DNA of 23,501 nucleotides. Source: Aquitalea sp. (lineage in GTDB: Bacteria > Pseudomonadota > Gammaproteobacteria > Burkholderiales > Chromobacteriaceae). Position numbers and translations under genes: made by a program. The stretch covers positions 1-23,501 of the forward strand of contig JAFANL010000097.1 of assembly GCA_019232735.1 (NCBI GenBank). Direction: 5' to 3'. Position 1 is the first letter of the stretch; each line of letters begins with the position of its first letter. Under the pieces are notes generated by a model, which worked only from the letters and a program-made list of their open reading frames with translations, was not told where the DNA came from and did not search any database. Below are positions 15,303-22,137 of the stretch, piece after piece.

Positions 15303-15746
15303 TCAGGCGAGGTTGTGCATCAGGATGTCGCAGGACAGGCCTGTCTTCTGCATCCCCTGCCGGGTGGCGAGATTGATGATGAGCGGATTGCGGATATTGG
15401 CTTTCAACTCACCCAGCGCCGGGTGGGTTTCGGATTCGGATTGTTCCTGATACAGCAGAACCAGAATCACCGCGTCTTCTGGTTTGCTCAGGCCAAGCAG
15501 GGCGACTTCCTCATCGCTCAGCTCGACTTCATAGCGTACGCCCAGCTGCAGCGGGTAGGTCACGCTCAGGGTAATGGCCGAGTCGTCCAGCGACTGCATC
15601 CAGAATACCGAGGGGTTGCTGCTGTCGGCATTGTGGAACAGCTTGAACTGGGTGCAGTTTTCCAGGGCGGGGATGCCCTGGGCAAAATTGATGATGGTGC
15701 TTTCATCCACTTCTACGGTGCCGAGTTGGCTGGAATTGAACAGCAT
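15303..15746 (-). CDS. fliW: Flagellar assembly factor FliW
   Basis: 147-aa protein that binds and inhibits the translational repressor CsrA and also binds flagellin, which links flagellin synthesis to export. The pattern INFAQGIPALENCTQFKL near the N-terminus and the C-terminal IRNPLIINLATRQGMQ match the family. The ATG at 15746 has AGGGAGA upstream; an in-frame extension to 15785 precedes this site and was rejected. No other flagellar gene, flagellin or csrA is in the window, so fliW is separated from its partners here. It is the first gene of a leftward pair with tag and is divergent from the DUF455 gene. Confidence 0.93.
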   Translation of the reverse strand: MLFNSSQLGTVEVDESTIINFAQGIPALENCTQFKLFHNADSSNPSVFWMQSLDDSAITLSVTYPLQLGVRYEVELSDEEVALLGLSKPEDAVILVLLYQEQSESETHPALGELKANIRNPLIINLATRQGMQKTGLSCDILMHNLA

Positions 15747-15852
15747 GACATTCTCCCTGTGGCAGATGCAGGCATTATGCATCAAGCCTTGCCTGTGGAC
15801 GATGCTCTCTTGAAGGCGGATTGATCTGCGACACTGACGAGGCTGACCCGAT

Positions 15853-15868
15853 TTGGCACCCGCTTTGC
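15853..15868 (+). promoter_or_regulatory. Sigma54-type promoter candidate upstream of the DUF455 gene
   Basis: TTGGCAC followed by TTTGC with exactly ten bases between the -24 GG (15855-15856) and the -12 GC (15867-15868). Predicted start near 15880, about 23 bases before the ATG at 15903. An alternative sigma70 reading (TTGCCG 15865-15870, 18-base spacer, TAGAAT 15889-15894) would give an almost leaderless transcript. Only experiment can decide. Confidence 0.42.
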
Positions 15869-15902
15869 CGCCGTGCAGTGCAAAACGCTAGAATGCTGCA
15901 CC

Positions 15903-16730
15903 ATGATGATGCCTTCTTCTTTATATCCCCAGATTCAGGCTGCCTTGCTGAGTGAGGACCTGGACGACAAACTGGCCCGAACCGAGGCAATCCATGCTGC
16001 CTGGCAACGTGGCGAGCTGGTGCGCGCGGATGCCCCGCTGAGCCGCCTGCCCGAAGCGGGGCGACCGGCCCGGCCGGAACTGGTGCATGCTACCAAGGTG
16101 CCGCGTCGCCGGCCCGGCTCGCCGCTGGGTCAGCCGGCCATGCTGCATGCCATCGCCCATATCGAGTTCAATGCGGTGAATCTGGCGCTGGATGCGGCCT
16201 GGCGCTTTCGCGACATGCCGGATGCCTATGTTGGCGACTGGTTGCGGATTGCGGCGGAAGAGGCTGGCCATTTCCGCATGCTGCAAGGCCGCTTGCAGCA
16301 GCTTGGTTACGCTTATGGTGACTTTCCTGCGCATAACGGGCTGTGGGAAATCTGCCATGTGACCGATCACGATGTGCTGGTACGCATGGCCCTGGTGCCC
16401 AGAGTGCTGGAAGCGAGGGGGCTGGATGCCAATCCCGAGCTGCAGCGCAAGCTGGCCAATATTGGTGACCACGATAGCGTGGCCATTCTGGATATCATCC
16501 TGCGTGATGAAATCGGCCACGTTCAGGTGGGCAATCACTGGTTTCACTGGCTGTGCCAACAGCGCGGCCTGGAGCCGATGGCCACCTTCAGCGGTTTGCT
16601 GGCGCAGTATGATCTGACGGCTCATCGTGGCAGCTATAATGCCGATGCGCGCCGGCTTGCCGGTTTTTCCGAAGCCGAATTGCAATGGCTGCAGCAGGAA
16701 AAGTCCATGGCCGAACCGTCCGGTTCCTGA
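15903..16730 (+). CDS. DUF455 family ferritin-like protein
   Basis: About 275 aa, helical. The pattern HIEFNAVNLALD, then EEAGHF about 45 residues later, then LRDEIGHVQVG in the C-terminal half gives the Glu and ExxH pairs of a carboxylate-bridged diiron four-helix bundle, as in the MiaE/ferritin-like group to which DUF455 is related. No enzymatic activity is established that I know of. The start is one of three tandem ATG codons (15903, 15906, 15909); none has a good ribosome site, and the open frame to a GTG at 15873 is less likely because it overlaps the promoter candidates. It runs divergent from fliW. Confidence 0.85.
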   Translation: MMMPSSLYPQIQAALLSEDLDDKLARTEAIHAAWQRGELVRADAPLSRLPEAGRPARPELVHATKVPRRRPGSPLGQPAMLHAIAHIEFNAVNLALDAAWRFRDMPDAYVGDWLRIAAEEAGHFRMLQGRLQQLGYAYGDFPAHNGLWEICHVTDHDVLVRMALVPRVLEARGLDANPELQRKLANIGDHDSVAILDIILRDEIGHVQVGNHWFHWLCQQRGLEPMATFSGLLAQYDLTAHRGSYNADARRLAGFSEAELQWLQQEKSMAEPSGS

Positions 16731-16778
16731 GTCTGAGTCAATCTCGATGCTTTCAATCACCGCGCGATGGAGTAGTGC

Positions 16779-16994
16779 ATGATTTCCCAGTTTTTCCGGC
16801 GCTTGCAATACAAGCGCAAGCAAGCTGCCCTTTATCTGTTGTTGGCCACCGTGCTGTTCGTCCTGTGCGCCGCCCTGCAAAGCGGGCTGGATTTTGCCCG
16901 TGCACCGGTCGCGACTGCATTTTCATGGTTGCTCATGTTGCTGGCCCTGCTCGGTCAGTTGGCGATGCTGCTGGTGCTTTTCAGAAAACCATGA
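16779..16994 (+). CDS. Small membrane protein, two predicted helices
   Basis: 71 aa. A basic N-terminus (FRRLQYKRKQ) is followed by two hydrophobic segments at about residues 17-35 and 46-67, with the charge pattern of an N-in, C-in hairpin. The ATG at 16779 has GGAG about eight bases upstream. No family recognised. It lies 48 bases after the DUF455 gene on the same strand and may share its transcript. The ribosome site and the clear membrane topology argue for a real gene; conservation would need to be tested. Confidence 0.62.
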   Translation: MISQFFRRLQYKRKQAALYLLLATVLFVLCAALQSGLDFARAPVATAFSWLLMLLALLGQLAMLLVLFRKP

Positions 16995-17051
16995 AGGAAA
17001 AATGGCATTGAAAACAGGGATTTAAAGCGGTGTTGGCGATGGATTTCAGGC

Positions 17052-17081
17052 TTGACGATGCGTGTGCCAACAGCGCATAAT
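17052..17081 (+). promoter_or_regulatory. Sigma70 promoter candidate ahead of the 139-aa protein/trhP pair
   Basis: TTGACG (17052-17057), 18-base spacer, CATAAT (17076-17081). Each box differs from consensus by one base. Predicted start near 17088, only about 11 bases before a complete terminator hairpin. Confidence 0.6.
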
Positions 17082-17098
17082 CGCGCCGCAACATCAAG

Positions 17099-17130
17099 AA
17101 AAGGCCCCTGATACGGCGGGGCCTTTTTGT
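17099..17130 (+). terminator. Terminator hairpin in the leader of the 139-aa protein gene
   Basis: Stem AAAAGGCCCC/GGGGCCTTTT with a 9-base loop, followed by TTTTTGTTTTT. It either ends the transcript of the small membrane protein gene (105 bases upstream) or, given the promoter just before it, limits transcription into the gene at 17159. Confidence 0.85.
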
Positions 17131-17158
17131 TTTTACAGTTTTCGGAGAATCCCGAATC

Positions 17159-17578
17159 ATGGACTATCAGGCGTTTTTGCGTCAGTTGGAATCCAGCACG
17201 CTGCCTGCATCCGGGTTTACCCACCAGGCGCATCTGTTTGCAGCCTGGGCTTATCGCCGCCAGTATCCCGCCGCCGAAGCCGCCGTGCGATGCTCTCGCG
17301 CCTTGTCGCGTTATGCGATGGCACAGGGGGCGGCAGAGAAATACCACCACACGCTCACCATGTCCCTGCTGTCCATTCTCTATCACCGTGCCCAGCAAAT
17401 GCCGGCCATGGTGGAGGAGTGGCCCGTTTTCCTTGCCCAGTGCGATGACGTTCTGCGCGATGCCAGGGCCGTGCTGCTCGAATACTACTCAGATGACAGG
17501 TTGAACCAGGAGGCTTCGCGCCGCGCATTTGTACCGCCGGATCGCACGCCACTGCCCATTGCCTGCCTGTCTCATTAA
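17159..17578 (+). CDS. Conserved protein of unknown function
   Basis: 139 aa, soluble and helical. Recurring features are THQAHLFAAW near residues 21-30 (His-x2-His followed by an aromatic helix), a stretch of small and basic residues (SRALSRYAMAQG), and KYHHTLTMSLL near 61-71. I have seen this His-rich arrangement (FxHxxHxxxAW ... KYHxT) in uncharacterised proteins of proteobacteria and actinobacteria; the conserved histidines could bind a metal, but no activity is known to me. The ATG at 17159 has CGGAG upstream. trhP begins 15 bases after its stop, so the two are surely on one transcript, which might hint at a link with tRNA modification. Confidence 0.75.
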   Translation: MDYQAFLRQLESSTLPASGFTHQAHLFAAWAYRRQYPAAEAAVRCSRALSRYAMAQGAAEKYHHTLTMSLLSILYHRAQQMPAMVEEWPVFLAQCDDVLRDARAVLLEYYSDDRLNQEASRRAFVPPDRTPLPIACLSH

Positions 17579-17593
17579 GAAAGCCAAGCCATC

Positions 17594-18940
17594 ATGTTAA
17601 AAGCCCCGGAATTGCTGCTGCCTGCCGGCACGCTGGACAAAATGCGTGCTGCCTACGATTTTGGTGCCGACGCGGTTTACGCCGGCCAGCCACGCTACTC
17701 GCTGCGTGCGCGTAATAACGATTTCAAGCTGGAAGAGCTGAAAACCGGCATCGATGAAGCTCATGCCCGGGGCAAGCTGTTCTTTGTGGCCAGTAATCTG
17801 TTGCCGCACAACAGCAAGATCAAGACCTATATGGCGGACATGGAGCCGGTGATCGCCATGAAGCCGGATGCGCTGATCATGGCCGATCCCGGCCTGATCA
17901 TGATGGTGCGCGAGCGCTGGCCGGAGGTGCCGATTCACCTGTCGGTACAGGCCAATACCGTTAACTATATGGGCGTAAAGTTCTGGCAGAAGCTGGGCGT
18001 GTCACGCATCATCCTGTCGCGCGAGCTGAGCCTGGACGAGATTGCCGAAATCCGTCAGGAATGTCCCGACATCGAGCTGGAAGTATTCGTACACGGCGCC
18101 TTGTGCATTGCCTATTCCGGCCGCTGCCTGCTATCCGGCTATTTCAACCATCGCGATCCCAACCAAGGCACCTGTACCAATGCCTGCCGCTGGGATTACA
18201 AGATGCACGACACCCAGGGTGATGACGCGGGCGATGTGCAAACCATCAAGCTGGATTTCAACAAGGCACTGGAAGAAGCCAACCAGAGCTTCGCCGCCTG
18301 TGGTGGTGCAGAGCGTCATCCCTTGGCCGACAAGACCTACCTGATCGAGGAGGGCAGCCGTCCGGGTGAGCTGATGCCCATCATCGAAGACGAGCATGGC
18401 ACCTACATCATGAACTCCAAGGACCTGCGCGCGGTGGAGCAGGTGGAGAAGCTGGTGAAGATTGGCGTGGATTCGCTGAAGATCGAAGGCCGTACCAAGA
18501 GCCTGTACTACGTGGCGCGTACTGCTCAGGTATACCGTCAGGCCATTAACGATGCCGTGGCCGGACGCCCGTTTGACCTGGGCTTGCTGGCCGAGCTGGA
18601 TGGCCTGGCCAATCGTGGCTACACCCCGGGCTTCCTGGAGCGCCACCAGACCCAGGACTACCAGAACTATCTGGATGGTCATTCCAAGGCCAAGCAAAGC
18701 CAGTATGTGGGCGATGTGCTGGAAGTGGATGCCGAGGGCTGGGCGCTGGTGGAAGTGAAGAACCGCTTTGGCGTGGGTGATCGCATCGAGGTGATTCACC
18801 CCTCCGGTAATCGGATTGTCCAGCTGGCACAGATGACCCGTAATGGCGTTGCCGTGGAACTGGCTGCCGGTAATGGCATGCAGGTGCGGATTCCGGATAT
18901 GGCGGGGATGGAGAAAGCCTTGCTGGCACGGTTGATCTGA
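17594..18940 (+). CDS. trhP: tRNA uridine-34 5-hydroxylation protein, U32 peptidase family
   Basis: 448 aa, equivalent to E. coli YegQ/TrhP (about 450 aa). With prephenate as a needed metabolite, TrhP makes 5-hydroxyuridine at the wobble position of several tRNAs, the first step toward mo5U/cmo5U made by CmoA/CmoB. The U32 signature is intact (EVFVHGALCIAYSGRCLLSG, residues about 163-182) and four cysteines, Cys171, Cys178, Cys194 and Cys198, are placed to bind an iron-sulfur cluster. The ending KALLARLI is family-like. RlhA and UbiU/UbiV are relatives, but length and N-terminus (MLKAPELLLPAGTLDKM) fit TrhP best. It is the second gene of a pair with a 15-base gap and is followed by a strong terminator. 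Confidence 0.92.
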   Translation: MLKAPELLLPAGTLDKMRAAYDFGADAVYAGQPRYSLRARNNDFKLEELKTGIDEAHARGKLFFVASNLLPHNSKIKTYMADMEPVIAMKPDALIMADPGLIMMVRERWPEVPIHLSVQANTVNYMGVKFWQKLGVSRIILSRELSLDEIAEIRQECPDIELEVFVHGALCIAYSGRCLLSGYFNHRDPNQGTCTNACRWDYKMHDTQGDDAGDVQTIKLDFNKALEEANQSFAACGGAERHPLADKTYLIEEGSRPGELMPIIEDEHGTYIMNSKDLRAVEQVEKLVKIGVDSLKIEGRTKSLYYVARTAQVYRQAINDAVAGRPFDLGLLAELDGLANRGYTPGFLERHQTQDYQNYLDGHSKAKQSQYVGDVLEVDAEGWALVEVKNRFGVGDRIEVIHPSGNRIVQLAQMTRNGVAVELAAGNGMQVRIPDMAGMEKALLARLI

Positions 18941-18977
18941 TCAAATGTAGACCGACACTGAAAAGTTGCTAAAACGT

Positions 18978-19014
18978 AAGCGGATTGCCTGCAAGGGCAA
19001 TCCGCTTTTGTTTT
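18978..19014 (+). terminator. Terminator after trhP
   Basis: A 12-bp perfect stem AAGCGGATTGCC/GGCAATCCGCTT with a 6-base loop, followed by TTTTGTTTT, 37 bases after the stop codon. Confidence 0.93.
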
Positions 19015-19844
19015 GCCTGGAAGCATCCCGAATCTGGGGTGGATTTGATCTGTGGCAAATCTGCCTCAGCCCGGAGGATGCTAAGAAAAAAACTTTTTTG
19101 TCTATCCCGACAGTCCGGCAGCAGGTGAGGCCGGCTGGCCGTGGCTGGCCCGGATGGTAATGGTGATGGGGATTTCAGCCTGTCAGGGTGCGGTAAATCC
19201 TTGAAACATCAGGCGGGGCAAGGGTTTTGATCATATGTTGAGGTATTTTGCTGGCTATGCGGCTGCTGTGGCCGGTGAAATGATCAGATGTGCAAAACCG
19301 TAAACATCCGCAAACGTCAATAGCGCCAGCGGGCAGAATTTTTTGCACTGCAAAATAAATTCATGTTGCGGCTGAATGTCTTTGTGGTTAAAAAGCTGTA
19401 ACACCTCACCACGAATTGTGGATTTTATTAAACATTACAGAGGTGACATCTACTGCGGAGGGAGCTTGGGTATGGAGAAATCCACCCTGGTGCGAGATGG
19501 TGCTGCTGGATGGTTGGAAAAACCGTTCCCGGCGACAACTCGTCACAGGTTTCCTGCGAAAATAATGGAAGGTCACGGACCCGTCGGTTTGCTGTCCTTC
19601 GCTCTTGTCTGACTGATATCAGTTCCCTCGGGCGTTGAAATAGCCAGAGTGGATAGGATGGGGGTATAAATGGTGTGCACGGATATTGCTTTATGCAAGA
19701 TGCCGACACCTTTGCCCCAGGTTCAGCGCTGGCCGGATATGAGGGAAAACCCCGCTCGGTCAGTATGAGGTGCAGTTCATCAGGTCCCTGACGTCCCCAG
19801 ACCAAAGGGAGTTTATGGTGTTGCAATACATTAGGAAGCCTGTA
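19015..19844. other. 830-bp non-coding stretch upstream of potF
   Basis: No convincing gene: the only rightward frame of note (19376-19612, 78 aa) has no ribosome site and no recognisable content. Visible elements are an A7-C-T6 tract at 19085-19098, a TGCAAAACCG element at 19291-19300 that recurs upstream of potH, the 15-bp palindrome at 19341-19355, and a nested structure with CACCTC/GAGGTG (19402-19407 and 19440-19445) enclosing CCAC/GTGG (19409-19421). AT content is high from about 19310 to 19440, as expected of a promoter region, but I cannot assign boxes with confidence. The length suggests a complex promoter or a long leader for the polyamine genes. Confidence 0.5.
19341..19355. promoter_or_regulatory. 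15-bp palindrome TTTTGCA-C-TGCAAAA upstream of potF
   Basis: Perfect 7-bp arms around one base, in the AT-rich part of the potF upstream region. Its inner 11 bp match the palindrome before pepD (5615-5625). Candidate operator. Confidence 0.45.
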
Positions 19845-20945
19845 ATGAAGAAGAAACTAGTCAAAAAAGTGCTGTGTTCGCTGCTCTTGTTGTTGCCCAG
19901 TGCCGCTGTGCTGGCAGATGACAAGGCATTGAACGTTTACAACTGGTCGGATTACATCGCCAAGAGCACCATCCCCGGTTTTGAAAAGCAGACTGGTGTC
20001 AAGGTCAAGTATGACGTCTACGATAGCGATGACACCCTGCAAGCCAAGATGCTGACCGGCAAGGCGGGCTACGACATCGTGGTGCCCACCTCCAACTTCA
20101 TGGCCAAGCAGATTGAAGCTGGCATCTATCAGAAGCTGGACAAATCCAAGATCCCCAATCTGGCGAACCTGGACAAAGGCCTGATGGCCAAGATCGTGGA
20201 TGCCGACCCGGGCAATGCCCATGGTGTGCCTTGGGCTTATGGTACTGATGGCCTGGGTTACAACTTCACCAAGGTGAAAGCCATTCTGGGTGCTGGCGCT
20301 CCGCTGGACAGCTGGGACATCCTGTTTGATCCGAAATACGTGTCCAAACTGAAGGGTTGTGGCGTTTCGGTACTGGACCAGGCCAATGACGTGTTTGCCG
20401 TGGCCCTGCATCACCTGGGCAAGGATCCGAACAGCAAGAACCCGGCCGATTACCAGGCTGCCTTCGAACTGCTGAAGAAGATCCGTCCCTACATCACCCA
20501 GTTCAACTCCTCCGGCTACATCAATGACCTGGCCAACGGCGACATCTGTCTGGCTCTGGGCTGGTCCGGTGACGTCAATATCGCCAAGCACCGTGCGGCT
20601 GAAGCCAAGCGTACCTATCAGCTGGGTTATGTGATTCCGAAGTCCGGCGCACCGATCTGGTTTGACGTGATGGTGATTCCGAAAGACGCGCCTCATACCG
20701 AGGCTGCGCTGAAGTGGATCAACTACATCGAAAGCCCGGAAGTCAATGCCGCGATTACCGACGAAGTGTTCTACCCGACCGTGAATGCTGCCGCGCGCAA
20801 ATTCGTGAAGCCGGAAATCGCCAACGATCCTTCCATCTATCCGCCGGAATCGGTCATGAAGACCCTGTTCCTGCTCAAGCCGCTGCCGGCTGACATCATG
20901 CGTCTGCAGAACCGTCTGTGGACCCAGCTGAAGACTGGCCGCTAA
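19845..20945 (+). CDS. potF: Polyamine (putrescine-type) ABC transporter substrate-binding protein
   Basis: Periplasmic binding protein that delivers putrescine or a related polyamine to the PotHI permease. 366 aa; signal peptide at residues 1-24 (KKKLVKK, hydrophobic core, AVLA before DD). It aligns along its length with E. coli PotF: YNWSDY at 32-37, LGKDPNS, YINDLANGDIC, LGWSGDV (Trp240, Asp243) and FDV (Phe273, Asp274), which line the amine pocket. Two pocket positions differ from E. coli PotF: the Ala-Pro-Glu-Glu stretch reads Gln-Ala-Asn-Asp (179-182), and a Ser before the conserved Phe is Asn84, so ligand preference may be shifted. Start: ATG 19845 has AGGAAG upstream and gives a normal signal peptide. 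The ATG at 19815 has an even better AAGGGAG site and would add ten residues; it cannot be excluded. Confidence 0.93.
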   Translation: MKKKLVKKVLCSLLLLLPSAAVLADDKALNVYNWSDYIAKSTIPGFEKQTGVKVKYDVYDSDDTLQAKMLTGKAGYDIVVPTSNFMAKQIEAGIYQKLDKSKIPNLANLDKGLMAKIVDADPGNAHGVPWAYGTDGLGYNFTKVKAILGAGAPLDSWDILFDPKYVSKLKGCGVSVLDQANDVFAVALHHLGKDPNSKNPADYQAAFELLKKIRPYITQFNSSGYINDLANGDICLALGWSGDVNIAKHRAAEAKRTYQLGYVIPKSGAPIWFDVMVIPKDAPHTEAALKWINYIESPEVNAAITDEVFYPTVNAAARKFVKPEIANDPSIYPPESVMKTLFLLKPLPADIMRLQNRLWTQLKTGR

Positions 20946-21228
20946 ACCGAGTCCTGACCGGTCGGGCCCGCAGTGGTCCGGCCAGTCTGGAAAGCACGAT
21001 TTGCCCGGCTTGCCTGGCAGGTTGATGCGACAGCCAACTGCCGCCGTGTTGTGCGGTGGCAGGGGGTTAAAACAAAGTCTGTGGAGTGAGGGTTGCAATC
21101 CGGCCTGCAAAACCGGGTTGTAGTGAAACGTAAGTCATCACATCAGGGCGGGTCGTGACAGGGCCTTGATATGATGGCTGTGAAGATGTGCTTGGCAAGC
21201 CGGTCCCACCGGCCAAGTGGTGCTACTC
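20946..21228. other. Gap between potF and potH with a stable hairpin and no potG
   Basis: The 283 bases hold no gene. A hairpin CTGCCGCCG/CGGTGGCAG (21038-21062, one G-U pair, 7-base loop) has no T-run and is better placed to protect the potF message from decay or to reduce read-through. TGCAAAACCG (21106-21115) repeats an element found at 19291-19300, and with TTGCA at 21093-21097 it forms an inverted pair. No remnant of an ATPase gene is visible in any frame. Confidence 0.6.
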
Positions 21229-22137
21229 ATGAAAAGTCTCAATTTCAGTCGATGGTTTCCGTCCGGCAGGACGACCGTCATTGGTGTTCCCTTCCTGTTC
21301 TTGTTCGTGTTTTTCCTGCTGCCCTTCCTGCTGGTGGTGGGGATCAGCTTCTCGCAGCAGCAACTGGGGATTCCACCCTATACGCCGCTGACCAAGATTG
21401 AAGACGACGTCTTCACCCTAGTACTCAATATCGGCCATTACAAGTTCATGCTGGGTGACGATCTGTACTTCGCCACCTACATCAGCTCGGTGCAAATGGC
21501 TTTTGTTTCTACCGTGCTGTGTCTGCTGATCGGCTATCCCATGGCCTATTACATCGCCCGTGCGTCCGAGTCCGCTCGTGACACGCTGATGATGATGGTG
21601 ATGCTGCCGTTCTGGACCTCCTACCTGATCCGCGTGTATGCCTGGATCGGCATTCTCAAGAACGATGGCTTTCTCAACCAGTTCCTGATGTGGCTGGGCG
21701 TCATCGATACCCCGCTGCGGCTCTACCATACCAACTGGGGTGTTTATATCGGCATGGTGTTCTCCTACCTGCCTTTCATGATCATGCCGCTGTATGCCCA
21801 CCTGGTGAAAATGGACCTGCGCCTGCTGGAAGCTGCCTACGACCTGGGTGCCCGCCCGTGGAAGGCCTTTGTGCAAGTCACCTTGCCGCTGTCCAAGAAC
21901 GGCATCATTGCCGGCAGCCTGCTGGTGTTCATTCCGGCGGTAGGGGAGTACGTGATCCCGGAACTGCTGGGTGGCTCGGATACGCTGATGATCGGTCGCG
22001 TGATGTGGGACGAATTCTTTAACAATATGGACTGGCCGATGGCGGCTACCGTGACCTGCGCCATGGTGCTGTTGCTGCTGGTGCCGATGGCGATGTTCCA
22101 GCATTACCAGGCGAAAGTGATGGAGGAAGTGAAATGA
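21229..22137 (+). CDS. potH: Polyamine ABC transporter permease PotH-like
   Basis: One of the two inner-membrane channel subunits. 302 aa with about six helices; the first is FLFLFVFFLLPFLLVVGISF near residues 24-43. The ATPase-contact EAA loop is clear: EAAYDLGARPWKAFVQVTLP. GEYVIPELLGG is typical of PotB/PotH. Start: ATG 21229; an in-frame GTG at 21217 is possible, and neither has a strong ribosome site (GTGGTG lies eight bases before the ATG). The gene ends overlapping potI by four bases (ATGA), which implies coupled translation. The family name PotH rests on the pairing with PotF and PotI. Confidence 0.91.
   Translation: MKSLNFSRWFPSGRTTVIGVPFLFLFVFFLLPFLLVVGISFSQQQLGIPPYTPLTKIEDDVFTLVLNIGHYKFMLGDDLYFATYISSVQMAFVSTVLCLLIGYPMAYYIARASESARDTLMMMVMLPFWTSYLIRVYAWIGILKNDGFLNQFLMWLGVIDTPLRLYHTNWGVYIGMVFSYLPFMIMPLYAHLVKMDLRLLEAAYDLGARPWKAFVQVTLPLSKNGIIAGSLLVFIPAVGEYVIPELLGGSDTLMIGRVMWDEFFNNMDWPMAATVTCAMVLLLLVPMAMFQHYQAKVMEEVK

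Noticed and set aside
15921..16880. 319-aa leftward open frame opposite the DUF455 gene
   Set aside because: Antisense shadow; it also crosses the small membrane protein gene and lacks family features.
19376..19612. 78-aa rightward open frame upstream of potF
   Set aside because: No ribosome site; translation shows no domain or composition typical of the neighbouring genes.
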